Of a stretch of DNA of 64,000 nt, positions 1 to 7,979 are shown one piece after another. Each line of letters opens with the position of its first letter. Position 1 is the first letter of the stretch. The notes beneath the pieces were generated by a model. It was not told the DNA's origin. It saw only the letters and a list, made by a program, of their open reading frames with translations, and made no database searches. Source of the DNA: JAXLRU01 sp046330935. GTDB lineage: Bacteria > Actinomycetota > Actinomycetes > Actinomycetales > Kineosporiaceae. The DNA lies in contig JAXLRU010000009.1 in NCBI GenBank assembly GCA_046330935.1, positions 1 to 64,000 of the forward strand. The letters are read 5' to 3'. The position numbers and the translations under genes are program-made.

Positions 1-62
1 CGCGCGCCCGCAGGCTGTCCCCGACGGGCCTTTCACCCGCCGGTCGCGCGCCCTGCCGCAGG

Positions 63-1049
63 TCACCAGCGGTCGTGGACGTGCGGGCGCACCAAGCGGT
101 CGTACACGTCGCGCACCGCTTCGTGCGCGGAGGGCGCCAGGGCCGGCACCTGGACGGCGGCTGCGTTGCCCCGCACCTGGTCGGCGTTGCGCGCGCCGGG
201 GATGACGACGCTGACGCCGGGCTGGTCGATGATCCAGCGCAGGGCGAAGGCCGCGGTGGGGATGCCGTCGGGGGCCAGGGCGGCGATCTCGCGGGCGGCA
301 GCGACGCCGACCTCGTAGGGCACGCCCGAGAACGTCTCCCCCACGTCGAACGCGTCGCCGTGCCGGTTGTAGGTGCGGTGGTCGTCGGCGCCGAACTGCG
401 TGGACAGGTCGTAGCGGCCGGACAGGAGGCCGCTGGCCAGCGGGACGCGGGCGATGATGCCCACCCCCGCGGCCTGGGCGGCGGGCAGCACCTGCTCCAG
501 CGGCTTGAGCCGGAACGCGTTGAGGATGATCTGGATCGTCGCGACGTGCGGCCGCGCGATGGCCGACAGCGCCTGGTCGCAGGTCTCCACCGACACCCCG
601 TACGCCTCGACGGCGCCGGCCTCGACGAGGGAGTCCATGGCGTCGAACACCGCGTCGTCGGGGTAGACCTCCGCCGGCGGGCAGTGCAGCTGCACGAGGT
701 CGAGGACGTCGGTGCCCAGGTTGGACCGGGAGCGGTCCACCCACTCCCGCAGGTTGGCCGCGGTGTAGGCGCCGGGCACGTGCGGGTCGGCGCGACGGCC
801 GCACTTCGTGGCCACCGTGATGCCGAGATCGGCGTTGGCGGCGAGGAAGCGGCCGATGAGCTGCTCGCTGCGCCCGTCGCCGTAGACGTCGGCCGTGTCC
901 AGGAACGTCACCCCGGACGCCACCGCCTCGGCCAGGAGATCGAGCGCGGCGCTCTCCTCGACGCGCCCCCAGTCGCCGCCGAGCTGCCAGCAACCGAGGC
1001 CGACCACGCCGACCTCACGCCCCGTCCGTCCCAACACTCGCGTCTGCAC
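63..1049 (-). CDS. aldo/keto reductase
   Basis: A 328-residue (beta/alpha)8-barrel oxidoreductase that should reduce carbonyls with NAD(P)H in the cytosol; the substrate cannot be read from sequence. The AKR catalytic tetrad is visible: Asp51 and Tyr56 in the DTADVYG motif, Lys82 in VATKCG and His122 in LVQLHCP. The C-terminal cofactor-phosphate loop (VVIPGARNADQVRGN) is present, and the length is normal for the YajO/general-stress AKR group. The start is a GTG with no Shine-Dalgarno sequence. Instead a TAGGGT box lies exactly 6 nt before it (1056-1061), so the mRNA may be leaderless. The gene stands alone and diverges from the small gene at 1244. Confidence 0.93.
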   Translation of the reverse strand: MQTRVLGRTGREVGVVGLGCWQLGGDWGRVEESAALDLLAEAVASGVTFLDTADVYGDGRSEQLIGRFLAANADLGITVATKCGRRADPHVPGAYTAANLREWVDRSRSNLGTDVLDLVQLHCPPAEVYPDDAVFDAMDSLVEAGAVEAYGVSVETCDQALSAIARPHVATIQIILNAFRLKPLEQVLPAAQAAGVGIIARVPLASGLLSGRYDLSTQFGADDHRTYNRHGDAFDVGETFSGVPYEVGVAAAREIAALAPDGIPTAAFALRWIIDQPGVSVVIPGARNADQVRGNAAAVQVPALAPSAHEAVRDVYDRLVRPHVHDRW

Positions 1050-1055
1050 GCCCGA

Positions 1056-1061
1056 ACCCTA
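1056..1061 (-). promoter_or_regulatory. -10 box of a putative leaderless promoter (aldo/keto reductase)
   Basis: TAGGGT on the minus strand is followed by exactly 6 nt and then the GTG start of the reductase. That is the spacing expected when transcription starts at the first base of the start codon. No convincing -35 hexamer is visible. Confidence 0.35.
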
Positions 1062-1243
1062 CGCACCCGCCCGGCGACCGTCGCGCCGGCCCGCCCCCTC
1101 CCCCACCGTGGCCACTCGCGCACCCGAAGGACGCCGCACGGTCGTGGCGCACGCCCGCACGGATCCGCTCGAGCCGGGCCACCCCGACGCCGATACCGGC
1201 AGGGACCGCACCGCCCCCGCGTCGCCCGGATCCGAGGACGTCG

Positions 1244-1513
1244 ATGACCGCTCAGCCCGCCGCCGGCCTGCCCACGGCCCAGCCGCCCGTACCGGCCACG
1301 GCCGCTCGCGTGCCCGCTGCACCGACGCCCGTCTGGCAGCTGCCCTCGGCGTCGGCGCGCATGGTGCTGGCCGGGGCGCGGCAGTACGCGCTGCCGGAGC
1401 CCGACCGCGTCGTGTTCGAGGCACGCTGCCCGTCCTGCGGGGACGACGCCTCCTGGACCGAGGAGCGTGACGACACGCGGGTGCGGATCGGCGTCGACTG
1501 CGCCTGCGCCTGA
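1244..1513 (+). CDS. small hypothetical protein with a CPSCG motif
   Basis: An 89-residue protein of unknown function. The first 35 residues are Ala/Pro-rich and look disordered. The C-terminal half is compact and acidic, with CPSCG followed about 25 residues later by a terminal CAC, so a single metal-binding knuckle is possible, though not a complete canonical zinc ribbon. GAGG ending 6 nt before the ATG is a good ribosome binding site. The gene converges on the radical SAM gene, with stops 15 nt apart. No membrane segment or signal peptide is seen. I do not recognise a family. Confidence 0.6.
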   Translation: MTAQPAAGLPTAQPPVPATAARVPAAPTPVWQLPSASARMVLAGARQYALPEPDRVVFEARCPSCGDDASWTEERDDTRVRIGVDCACA

Positions 1514-1528
1514 GCTGCGCGCGAGCGC

Positions 1529-2599
1529 TCAGATCAGCGAGAGCTGCTCGGTCGGCTCCTGGGCGGTGGCCCGCCCCTGCGGGAGCGACCCCTCCGGGAA
1601 CTCCCCGTCCTCGGCCGACCCGGTGGTGTCGGCACGGCTCCTGATCGCGGGCGCCGTCAAGCCGTGCCTGCGCAGCAGCGGCTCCACCTTGGCCTTGAGG
1701 TCCCGGGACCACCACGACGGCACGTAGGAGCCGTTGCCGTACAGGCTCCGGTAGCGCGGGACGAGCTCGGGACGCTCGCGCGCCAGCCATGCGAAGAACC
1801 ATTCGCGTGCCCCGGGCCGAAGGTGCAGCGGGATCACGACCACGCCCGTCGCGCCCGCTGCCGCCAGCCTCGCCAGTGCGGCGTCGAGGGCCTCCTCCCC
1901 GTCGGTCAGCCACGGCAGGACCGGCGCGAGGAACACCCCGCAGGCAAGCCCCGCCTCCCGCACCGCGCGGACCGTCGCCAGGCGCGCCTCGACCGAGGCC
2001 ACGCCTGGCTCCAGCCGTTCCCGCAGGTCGTCGTCCCACACCGCCAGGGACACGCCCACGCCGACCTGCACCTCGCGGGACACGGCCGCGAGCAGGGGCA
2101 GGTCGCGCCTCAGCAGCGGACCCTTGGTGAGGACGGACAGGGGCGTCCCCGAGGCGGCGAGGGTGCGCAGCAGGCCCGGCATCAGGCGGTAGCGGCCTTC
2201 GGGCCGCTGGTAGGGATCGGTGTTGGTGCCGAACGCGACGTGCTCACGCCCCCAGGAGGCCCGCGACACCTCGCGCCGGAGGACGTCGACGGCGTTCACC
2301 TTCACGACGATCTCGCGGTCGAAACCCTGACCGGGGTCGAGGTCAAGGTAGGAGTGCGTTCCCCGGGCGAAGCAGTAGACGCACGCGTGGACGCAGCCCC
2401 GATACGGGTTCACCGTCCACCGGAAGGGCATCGCCGAGGCGGCGGGCACGGCGTTGAGCACCGACCGCGCCCGCACCTCGTGCAGGCGCACGCCGGGGAA
2501 GTCGCGTACCTCGACCGTGCGGACCAGGCCCGCGATCCTGCCCATGCCCGGCAGCGCCGACTCGTCGACGGCGTCCAGGGTCTGCTCCGCCCATCGCAT
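1529..2599 (-). CDS. Rv2578c-family radical SAM protein (SplB-like), probably SOS-induced
   Basis: A 356-residue radical SAM enzyme related to COG1533 (SplB, DNA photoproduct lyase-like). The [4Fe-4S] cysteines are Cys69, Cys73 and Cys76 in the RGCVHACVYCFARGTH context. The block GTNTDPYQRPEGRY and the SVLTKG strand are typical of the Rv2578c group. The start is set at the ATG reading MRWAEQ, because the family starts with MRWA; in-frame codons upstream would run through the operator. A perfect actinobacterial LexA box (2608-2623) lies 8 nt before this ATG. The extreme C terminus is QLSLI, which resembles a beta-clamp-binding peptide, after a disordered linker. The reaction is unknown; DNA repair is inferred from regulation, family and tail. 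hisS ends 107 nt upstream. Confidence 0.9.
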   Translation of the reverse strand: MRWAEQTLDAVDESALPGMGRIAGLVRTVEVRDFPGVRLHEVRARSVLNAVPAASAMPFRWTVNPYRGCVHACVYCFARGTHSYLDLDPGQGFDREIVVKVNAVDVLRREVSRASWGREHVAFGTNTDPYQRPEGRYRLMPGLLRTLAASGTPLSVLTKGPLLRRDLPLLAAVSREVQVGVGVSLAVWDDDLRERLEPGVASVEARLATVRAVREAGLACGVFLAPVLPWLTDGEEALDAALARLAAAGATGVVVIPLHLRPGAREWFFAWLARERPELVPRYRSLYGNGSYVPSWWSRDLKAKVEPLLRRHGLTAPAIRSRADTTGSAEDGEFPEGSLPQGRATAQEPTEQLSLI

Positions 2600-2607
2600 G
2601 ACCCCAT

Positions 2608-2623
2608 TCGAACACATGTTCGA
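2608..2623 (-). promoter_or_regulatory. LexA (SOS) box
   Basis: TCGAAC-ACAT-GTTCGA is a perfect palindrome and matches the mycobacterial/actinobacterial LexA consensus TCGAAC-N4-GTTCGA at all 12 positions. It sits 8 nt upstream of the radical SAM ATG, so bound LexA would cover the start region. In Mycobacterium tuberculosis the homologous gene Rv2578c is listed among LexA-regulated genes, which supports the assignment. Confidence 0.88.
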
Positions 2624-2706
2624 CACCCATGCACGCGATCGGCGCCAGGCCCACACCGGGGGCGCGACCGACGACGGCCTGGCCCCACCGCCGACCACGA
2701 CGCGGC

Positions 2707-4062
2707 TCAGCCCGCGCCGGGCCCCGGCACGACGCGCACGTGCAGGTCCTCGGCCGGCGGCGTCCATGCCTGCGGGTCGGCGTCCACCTGCTCCCCGCTG
2801 CGGATGTCCTTCACCTGGTGGCCGTCGTCGGTCAGGAACCACACGAACGGGATGCCGCGACGATCGGCGTGGCGGATCTGCTTGCCGAACTTCGCCGCCG
2901 ACGGAGCGACCTCCACGGGGATCCCCCGTGCGCGCAGGGCCCGGGCGACGCGATCGGAGTCGCGGCGGCGCTCCTCGTCGGTGACGGCGACGAGCACCGC
3001 GCTGGGGACGCTGCGCGTGGCCGTCACGAGCTTCCTGCCGACCAGACGCGAGACCAGCCGCGAGACCCCGATCGACAGGCCGACGCCCGGGTAGGTGTCC
3101 TTGCCGTCGCTGGCGAGGGTGTCGTAGCGGCCGCCGGAGCAGACCGAGCCGAGGTCCTCCTCGCCCACCAGCGTGCTCTCGTAGACGGTGCCCGTGTAGT
3201 AGTCGAGGCCCCGGGCGATCGACAGGTCGGCCGTGAGCGCACCCGGGGCGTGCTCACCCGCCGCCTCCAGCACGCGGACCAGCTCGGCGAGCCCCTGCTC
3301 CAGCAGCTCACCGCGCACCCCGAGGGCGAGGACCCGCTCGGCGACGGACGCGTCGTCGCCGGTGATGCCCGCGAGGGCGAGGCAGGCCTGCGCCTGGGCG
3401 GCGCTCGCGCCGGCGTCGCGGGCGAGGATCTCGGTGACGGCGTCGGGGCCGATCTTGTCGAGCTTGTCGACGCAGCGCAGGACGGCGGCGACGTCGGTGA
3501 GCCCGAGCGCCCGGTAGAAGCCCTCGGCGACCTTGCGGTTGTTCACGCGGATGCGCACCGGCGGCACCCCCACCTCGCGCAGCCGCGCGAGCCCGTCGGC
3601 CATCACCAGCGGCAGCTCCACCTCGTGGTGGAAGGGCAGCTCGCCCGCGCCGACGACGTCGACGTCGGCCTGGTAGAACTCGCGGTAGCGGCCGTCCTGC
3701 GGGCGCTCCCCCCGCCACACCTTCTGGATCTGGTACCGGCGGAACGGGAAGGCCAGCTTGCCCGCGTTCTCCAGCACGTACCGGGAGAACGGCACGGTGA
3801 GGTCGAAGTGCAGGCCCAGCTGCTTGCCGGCCTCGGCCGCCTCCTCCTCGGGGGTCGCGTGCAGCCGGCGCAGCACGTAGACCTCCTTGTCGATCTCGCC
3901 CTTGCGCAGGAGCTGGTCCATCGGCTCCACGGCGCGGGTCTCGACCGGGGCGAAGCCCCAGCTCTCGAAGGTCGCGCGCAGGGTGTCGAGCACGTGCTGC
4001 TCGACGATGCGGTCCGCGGGCAGCCACTCGGGGAAGCCGGACAGGGGGGTGGGACGGGCCAT
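2707..4062 (-). CDS. hisS: histidine--tRNA ligase
   Basis: A 451-residue class II aminoacyl-tRNA synthetase that charges tRNA-His with histidine using ATP. Visible landmarks are DLTVPFSRY (residues 87-95), class II motif 2 at GRYREFYQADVD (124-135), the histidine-specific signature with LDYYTGTVYE (286-295), motif 3 at GVGLSIGVSRL (326-336) and a C-terminal anticodon-binding domain from about residue 355. The N terminus (SGFPEWLPADRIVEQ) is of the divergent HisS subtype found in several actinobacteria rather than the PKGT/GVPD type. ATG is preceded by GGAG with 7-nt spacing. It follows the MBL hydrolase with a 72-nt gap and could share its transcript. Confidence 0.97.
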   Translation of the reverse strand: MARPTPLSGFPEWLPADRIVEQHVLDTLRATFESWGFAPVETRAVEPMDQLLRKGEIDKEVYVLRRLHATPEEEAAEAGKQLGLHFDLTVPFSRYVLENAGKLAFPFRRYQIQKVWRGERPQDGRYREFYQADVDVVGAGELPFHHEVELPLVMADGLARLREVGVPPVRIRVNNRKVAEGFYRALGLTDVAAVLRCVDKLDKIGPDAVTEILARDAGASAAQAQACLALAGITGDDASVAERVLALGVRGELLEQGLAELVRVLEAAGEHAPGALTADLSIARGLDYYTGTVYESTLVGEEDLGSVCSGGRYDTLASDGKDTYPGVGLSIGVSRLVSRLVGRKLVTATRSVPSAVLVAVTDEERRRDSDRVARALRARGIPVEVAPSAAKFGKQIRHADRRGIPFVWFLTDDGHQVKDIRSGEQVDADPQAWTPPAEDLHVRVVPGPGAG

Positions 4063-4134
4063 GACGGAACTCCAGGCGTATGGGCGGTGGCGCCGGCAGG
4101 CGCGCGAGATCGAGGGCGGCGAAGGCGGCCGGGG

Positions 4135-4863
4135 TCAGGAGACGCCGGCCTGCCGATGGGCCGCGATGAGGTAGGGGTTGCGGCGGCGCTCCACGCCCAT
4201 GGTCGTGGCGGGGCCGTGGCCGGGGAGCACGAGGACGTCGTCGGGCAGCGGCCACACGACGTCGCGCAGGGTGGCGACCATCGCGGCGTCGTTCCCGCCG
4301 GGCAGGTCGGTGCGCCCGATGCCGCCGGCGAACAGGACGTCGCCGGACAGCAGGGTGCGCGTCGGCAGGGCCTCCCCCGGCCCCGCCGCGGACGACAGGG
4401 CCTCGGGCACGCCCTCGATCTCGAACATCACCGAGCCCTCGGTGTGGCCGGGGGCGTGGCGGACCAGGATCTCGAGGTCCGCGAGCTCGAGCCTCAGTTC
4501 CCCGCCCTCGAACGTGACCACGTCGGAGGGGGCGCTCCACGGTCCCGCCTGCTCGCGGACCAGGGCGGCCAGCTGCGGGTCGAGGCCGGCGTAGGCGTCG
4601 CGCAGCCGGTAGGCGTCCTGCGCATGGATGCGCACCGCGACGCCGTGGGCCTGGCTGAGCGGCGTGACCGCGAAGGTGTGGTCGAGGTGTCCGTGGGTGA
4701 GCAGGACCGCCGCCGGGGTCAGGCGGTGACGTTCGAGCAGGGCGGCCAGCCGCGGCACGACGCCGACGCCCGGGTCCACGATGAGGCAGCGCTCCCCCTC
4801 GGCGGGCGCCACGACGTAGCACTGGGTGCCGAACACGTCGGCGGTCACGGTGGACACGAACAC
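4135..4863 (-). CDS. metallo-beta-lactamase fold hydrolase (glyoxalase II-like)
   Basis: A 242-residue cytosolic MBL-fold hydrolase. The dinuclear metal signature is His57-X-His59-X-Asp61-His62 (THGHLDH), with further metal ligands likely at HAPGHTEGS and LSGDVLF. The length and motif order match the single-domain glyoxalase II-like proteins that sit next to hisS in actinobacteria. The natural substrate (S-lactoylthiol or another thioester) is not decided by the sequence. The start is GTG with no ribosome binding site; TACGCT lies exactly 6 nt upstream (4870-4875), suggesting a leaderless transcript. It diverges from the cyclophilin gene. Confidence 0.92.
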   Translation of the reverse strand: MFVSTVTADVFGTQCYVVAPAEGERCLIVDPGVGVVPRLAALLERHRLTPAAVLLTHGHLDHTFAVTPLSQAHGVAVRIHAQDAYRLRDAYAGLDPQLAALVREQAGPWSAPSDVVTFEGGELRLELADLEILVRHAPGHTEGSVMFEIEGVPEALSSAAGPGEALPTRTLLSGDVLFAGGIGRTDLPGGNDAAMVATLRDVVWPLPDDVLVLPGHGPATTMGVERRRNPYLIAAHRQAGVS

Positions 4864-4869
4864 CCCCGC

Positions 4870-4875
4870 AGCGTA
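4870..4875 (-). promoter_or_regulatory. -10 box of a putative leaderless promoter (MBL hydrolase)
   Basis: TACGCT on the minus strand, 6 nt (GCGGGG) before the GTG start of the MBL hydrolase. The arrangement is the same as at the aldo/keto reductase and aidB genes. Confidence 0.38.
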
Positions 4876-4914
4876 GCGAGGGGCTGCGGCGGGGCGTCGT
4901 GGACCGACTCGGGC

Positions 4915-4942
4915 TCGACCAGTCGGCCGCTCACCCTAGACT
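4915..4942 (+). promoter_or_regulatory. sigma-70-type promoter of the cyclophilin gene
   Basis: TCGACC (4915-4920), a 16-bp spacer and TAGACT (4937-4942). The putative -10 ends 43 nt before the GTG start of the cyclophilin gene, in the divergent interval with the MBL gene. The same TAGACT with a 16-bp spacer recurs in front of yajC. Confidence 0.45.
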
Positions 4943-4985
4943 TGCCCCGGCCCGAGGAGGGGTCACGAGCGAGGAGGCAGCTGAG

Positions 4986-5798
4986 GTGTCGCCGAACGAG
5001 CGCGAGCGGGCGTACGCGCGCAAGCGCTACAACGACTGGCAGGAGCGGCAGACCAAGAACGCGCAGAAGCGTCGCAAGCAGCGCAACGCGTTGCTCGCGG
5101 GCCTCGCGGGGGTCGCCGTCGTGGCACTGGTGGTGGGGATCGCGATCGTCGTCGGCAGGAACGACGACACCACGACCACCGCATCGCCGTCGAGTTCGGC
5201 CTCGCCGTCGGCCGCCGCCTGCCCCGCGCCGACCAAGACCGCCCCGGGCAAGCCCCAGCAGTGGTCGAAGGCGCCCGACCCGGCCACGGCCGCGGGCAAG
5301 ACGTTCACCGTCACGTTCGAGACCAACTGCGGCGCGATCGTGGCCCAGCTCGACGGCGCGAAGGCGCCCAAGGCCGTGGCGTCCACCGTGTTCCTTGCCC
5401 GCAGCGGGTTCTACGACGGCGTCACCTGCCACCGGCTCACCACCCAGGGCATCTTCGTCCTGCAGTGCGGCGACCCGCTGGGCACCGGCATCGGCGGCCC
5501 CGGGTACACCTTCGGCCCGGTCGAGAACGCCCCCAAGGACAACGTGTACAAGGCGGGCACGATCGCCATGGCGCGTCAGGGCAACAACGGCAACTCCAAC
5601 AGCAGCCAGTTCTTCCTGGTCTACAAGGACTCCCCCATCCCCAGCGACAACGCCGGCGGCTACACGGTCATGGGCACCATCAGCGAGGGCCTCGACGTCG
5701 TGCAGCGCATCGCCGACGGCGGGGTGGCCGGCGGAGGCGGCGACGGCGCGCCGTCGACCACCGTGGGGTTCAACGCGGTCACGGTCAAGGCAGACTGA
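4986..5798 (+). CDS. membrane-anchored peptidylprolyl cis-trans isomerase (cyclophilin)
   Basis: A 270-residue cyclophilin-type PPIase. Residues 1-30 are basic and cytoplasmic. One transmembrane helix follows (about 34-55, rich in Ala/Val/Leu), then a Ser/Thr/Ala linker and an extracytoplasmic cyclophilin domain from about residue 100. The active-site block NSNSSQFFLVYKDSP and the terminal VVQRIADGG segment are clear. The start is the GTG preceded by GAGGAGG with an 8-nt gap. A longer frame upstream lacks a ribosome binding site and would include the promoter. The role is probably folding of exported proteins. A hairpin follows the stop codon, then a DUF349 gene. Confidence 0.93.
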   Translation: MSPNERERAYARKRYNDWQERQTKNAQKRRKQRNALLAGLAGVAVVALVVGIAIVVGRNDDTTTTASPSSSASPSAAACPAPTKTAPGKPQQWSKAPDPATAAGKTFTVTFETNCGAIVAQLDGAKAPKAVASTVFLARSGFYDGVTCHRLTTQGIFVLQCGDPLGTGIGGPGYTFGPVENAPKDNVYKAGTIAMARQGNNGNSNSSQFFLVYKDSPIPSDNAGGYTVMGTISEGLDVVQRIADGGVAGGGGDGAPSTTVGFNAVTVKAD

Positions 5799-5799
5799 T

Positions 5800-5822
5800 C
5801 GGGTGCCCCGCGCGGGCGCCCG
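5800..5822 (+). terminator. hairpin after the cyclophilin gene
   Basis: A 9-bp GC stem (CGGGTGCCC pairing with GGGCGCCCG, one G-T pair) with a 5-nt loop, starting 2 nt after the stop. There is no T-tract, as is common in high-GC actinobacteria. Confidence 0.45.
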
Positions 5823-5879
5823 AGGCAACCGTCAGCAGAACGTCGCCGGCGGCGACGGACGAACAGGAAGCGTGAAGTC

Positions 5880-7130
5880 GTGACCGGACAGCAGTGGGGC
5901 CGCGTGGACGCCGACGGCACCGTCTGGGTGCGCACCGGCGACGCCGAGCGAGCCGTCGGGCAGTACCCGGGCGCCACCCCGGAGGAGGCCCTGGCCTACT
6001 TCTCGCGCAAGTACGACGACCTGGTCGCGCAGGTGGACCTCCTGGAGCAGCGGCTCAAGGCGGGACAGGTGTCGGCCGGGGACGCCGCCGCGACCGTGCG
6101 CAAGCTGTCCGCCGCGATCCCCGAGGCGAACGCCGTCGGTGACCTCGCCGGTCTCACCGCTCGCGTGAGCGGGCTCTCCGACCTCGCCGGGCGCAAGCGC
6201 GAGGAGGCCGAGGCCGCGCGGCAGCAGGCTCGGGTGCAGGCCGTCGCCGCCCGCACGGCGCTGGTGGAGGAGGCCGAGACGATCGCCGCCACCGACGCCG
6301 AGCGGATCAGCTGGAAGACCGCCGGCGACCGGCTGCGCGAGCTGTTCGACCAGTGGCGCACCCTGCAGCGCGAGTCCCGGCTGGACAAGCCGACCGAGGA
6401 CGAGCTCTGGAAGCGCTTCAGCCACGCCCGCACCAGCTTCGACCGGCGCCGCCGCCAGTACTTCGGCGCCCTCGACGAGCAGCGGGGCCAGGCGCGCGCC
6501 GTCAAGGAGGCGATCGTCAAGGAGGCCGAGGCCCTGCAGGGCTCGACCGACTGGGGCCCGACCACCTCCGCCTACCGCGCCCTCATGGACCGCTGGCGTG
6601 CCGCGGGGCGCGCCGCGCGCCGCGACGACGACGCGCTGTGGGAGCGGTTCCGCACCGCGCAGGACGCGTTCTTCAGCGCCAAGTCGGCCGCCGCGGCCGC
6701 GAGCGACGCGGAGTTGCGCGGCAACCTCGAGGTGAAGGAGGCCCTGCTCGTCGAGGCGGAGGCCCTGCTGCCGATCGAGGACCTCGCGGCCGCCAAGAAC
6801 GCCCTGCGCGACCTCCAGGAGCGGTGGGAGGCGGCCGGGCGGGTCCCGCGTGCCGACCTCGGTCGCGTCGAGGCGCGGCTGCGCCGCGTCGAGCAGGCCG
6901 TCCGCGAGGCCGAGGAGGAGCGCGGGGCGCGCACCAACCCCGAGGCGCGGGCCCGGGCACAGGCCGTCGTCGAGCAGCTCGAGAACGCGATCGCCGGTCT
7001 GGAGCGCGATCTGGAGAAGGCCCGGACCGCCGGCAAGGAGAAGGCCGTGCGCGATCTGGAGGTCTCCCTGCAGGCACGTCAGGAGTGGCTCGCCGAGGCC
7101 CGCAAGGCGCTCACCGACTTCAGCGGCTGA
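5880..7130 (+). CDS. DUF349 domain-containing protein
   Basis: A 416-residue, strongly charged, almost entirely alpha-helical protein. After an N-terminal beta segment (WGRVDADGTVWVRTGD) it holds a long coiled coil (about 40-135). Repeated DUF349 helical units follow, recognised by the W-x-x-A-G-R and LWxRF patterns (KPTEDELWKRFSHAR; DDDALWERFRTAQDAFF; RWEAAGRVPRADLGRV). A second coiled coil covers about 345-416. There is no signal peptide or membrane helix. The molecular function of DUF349 proteins is not settled. The gene lies between the cyclophilin and rel genes, as in many actinobacteria. Start GTG with AGGAAG upstream. Confidence 0.9.
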   Translation: MTGQQWGRVDADGTVWVRTGDAERAVGQYPGATPEEALAYFSRKYDDLVAQVDLLEQRLKAGQVSAGDAAATVRKLSAAIPEANAVGDLAGLTARVSGLSDLAGRKREEAEAARQQARVQAVAARTALVEEAETIAATDAERISWKTAGDRLRELFDQWRTLQRESRLDKPTEDELWKRFSHARTSFDRRRRQYFGALDEQRGQARAVKEAIVKEAEALQGSTDWGPTTSAYRALMDRWRAAGRAARRDDDALWERFRTAQDAFFSAKSAAAAASDAELRGNLEVKEALLVEAEALLPIEDLAAAKNALRDLQERWEAAGRVPRADLGRVEARLRRVEQAVREAEEERGARTNPEARARAQAVVEQLENAIAGLERDLEKARTAGKEKAVRDLEVSLQARQEWLAEARKALTDFSG

Positions 7131-7165
7131 CGCACGGCGCCTGCACGGCGTCCCCACAGCACCGC

Positions 7166-7199
7166 CTCGGCCCGCCGCTGTCCACAGCGGCGGGCCGAG
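7166..7199 (+). terminator. strong hairpin after the DUF349 gene
   Basis: A perfect 16-bp inverted repeat (left arm 7166-7181, right arm 7184-7199) begins 35 nt after the stop codon. It contains the complementary CTGT/ACAG and GGCCCGCC/GGCGGGCC blocks. No T-run follows, so it is either a U-tract-free terminator or an mRNA-stabilising hairpin. Confidence 0.65.
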
Positions 7200-7226
7200 C
7201 GCGTCCCGGGCCCCTGCCGGGCCGCG

Positions 7227-7979
7227 ATGCTGACCGCCATGCACCAGCTTGCCGCCCCCGCACCCGTCCCCTCCGCCGGTCCCTGGTGCCTGCGCCCGGG
7301 GCCCGACGAGGTCGCGGAGTTCGCCCGGCTGTGCCGTGAGGGTCTCCTGCGCCACGCCCTGCGGGACGTGTACGTGCCGGCCTGCGATCGCGACACCCCG
7401 GCGCTGCGGGCGGCCGCGGCCGGCGCCGCGCTGCCGCCCTCCTGGCGGGAGCGGATCATCGTCCTGAGCCACGCCACCGCGCGGTGGATCCTCGTGAGGG
7501 ACGCCCCCGCCCCCGTCTCCCTGGAGGCCTACCGGCCCGGGGGCCACGGGGGCACTCCCCCGCCACCCCTGGTGCTGCGTGGCGGGCGTCTCGACCCGGG
7601 CCACGTGACACGCCTGGGGCCGGTGTGGGTGACGACGCCGGCGCGCACCGTCGTCGACCTCCTGCGCCAACCGCACCCGCTATCGGAAGCGCAGGTGTGC
7701 GCCGAGCTCGACGTCGATCCTGCCCTCGCGCTCCGCTGCGCCCGTCAGGTCACGGGACTGCCGCGCCTGGGCGAGGTCCGGCGCCGGCTGCACGAGCTGA
7801 GCCACGGGCACCGGGCCGACACGACGGCGTCAGAGGTGGTGGGGGTCCATCCGATTGCCGGTGACGCGGTAGGCGTCGAAGACACCCTCGACCCGCCGCA
7901 CGGCGGCGATGACGTTGTCGAGGTGGGTGGGGTCGGCCATCTCGAAGGTGAACCGGCTCAATGCCACGCGGTCGCGTGA
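7227..7979 (+). CDS. AbiEi-like (type IV antitoxin-like) winged-helix protein
   Basis: A predicted 250-residue protein. Residues 25-50 (EFARLCREGLLRHALRDVYVP) resemble the winged-helix wing of AbiEi-type antitoxins (GLLRRVRRGVYV pattern). The later block VTTPARTVVDLLRQP is the typical AbiEi core motif, so a DNA-binding, autoregulatory protein is likely. No AbiEii-type nucleotidyltransferase toxin gene is adjacent. The last 50 codons overlap the 3' end of rel on the other strand by 150 bp and read as low-quality antisense sequence, so the reading frame may have been extended by loss of an earlier stop. The start could be this ATG or the next one 12 nt later; neither has a clear ribosome binding site. 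Confidence 0.62.
   Translation: MLTAMHQLAAPAPVPSAGPWCLRPGPDEVAEFARLCREGLLRHALRDVYVPACDRDTPALRAAAAGAALPPSWRERIIVLSHATARWILVRDAPAPVSLEAYRPGGHGGTPPPPLVLRGGRLDPGHVTRLGPVWVTTPARTVVDLLRQPHPLSEAQVCAELDVDPALALRCARQVTGLPRLGEVRRRLHELSHGHRADTTASEVVGVHPIAGDAVGVEDTLDPPHGGDDVVEVGGVGHLEGEPAQCHAVA

Noticed and set aside
2542..2842. A longer N terminus for the radical SAM protein
   Set aside because: The extension is Arg/Gly-rich, crosses the LexA operator and the end of hisS, and does not match the MRWA start typical of the family.
2629..5883. A 1084-codon open frame on the plus strand
   Set aside because: Antisense shadow of hisS and the MBL gene. Its product is rich in Arg/Gly/Ala/Val without domain sense, as expected for GC-rich third positions.
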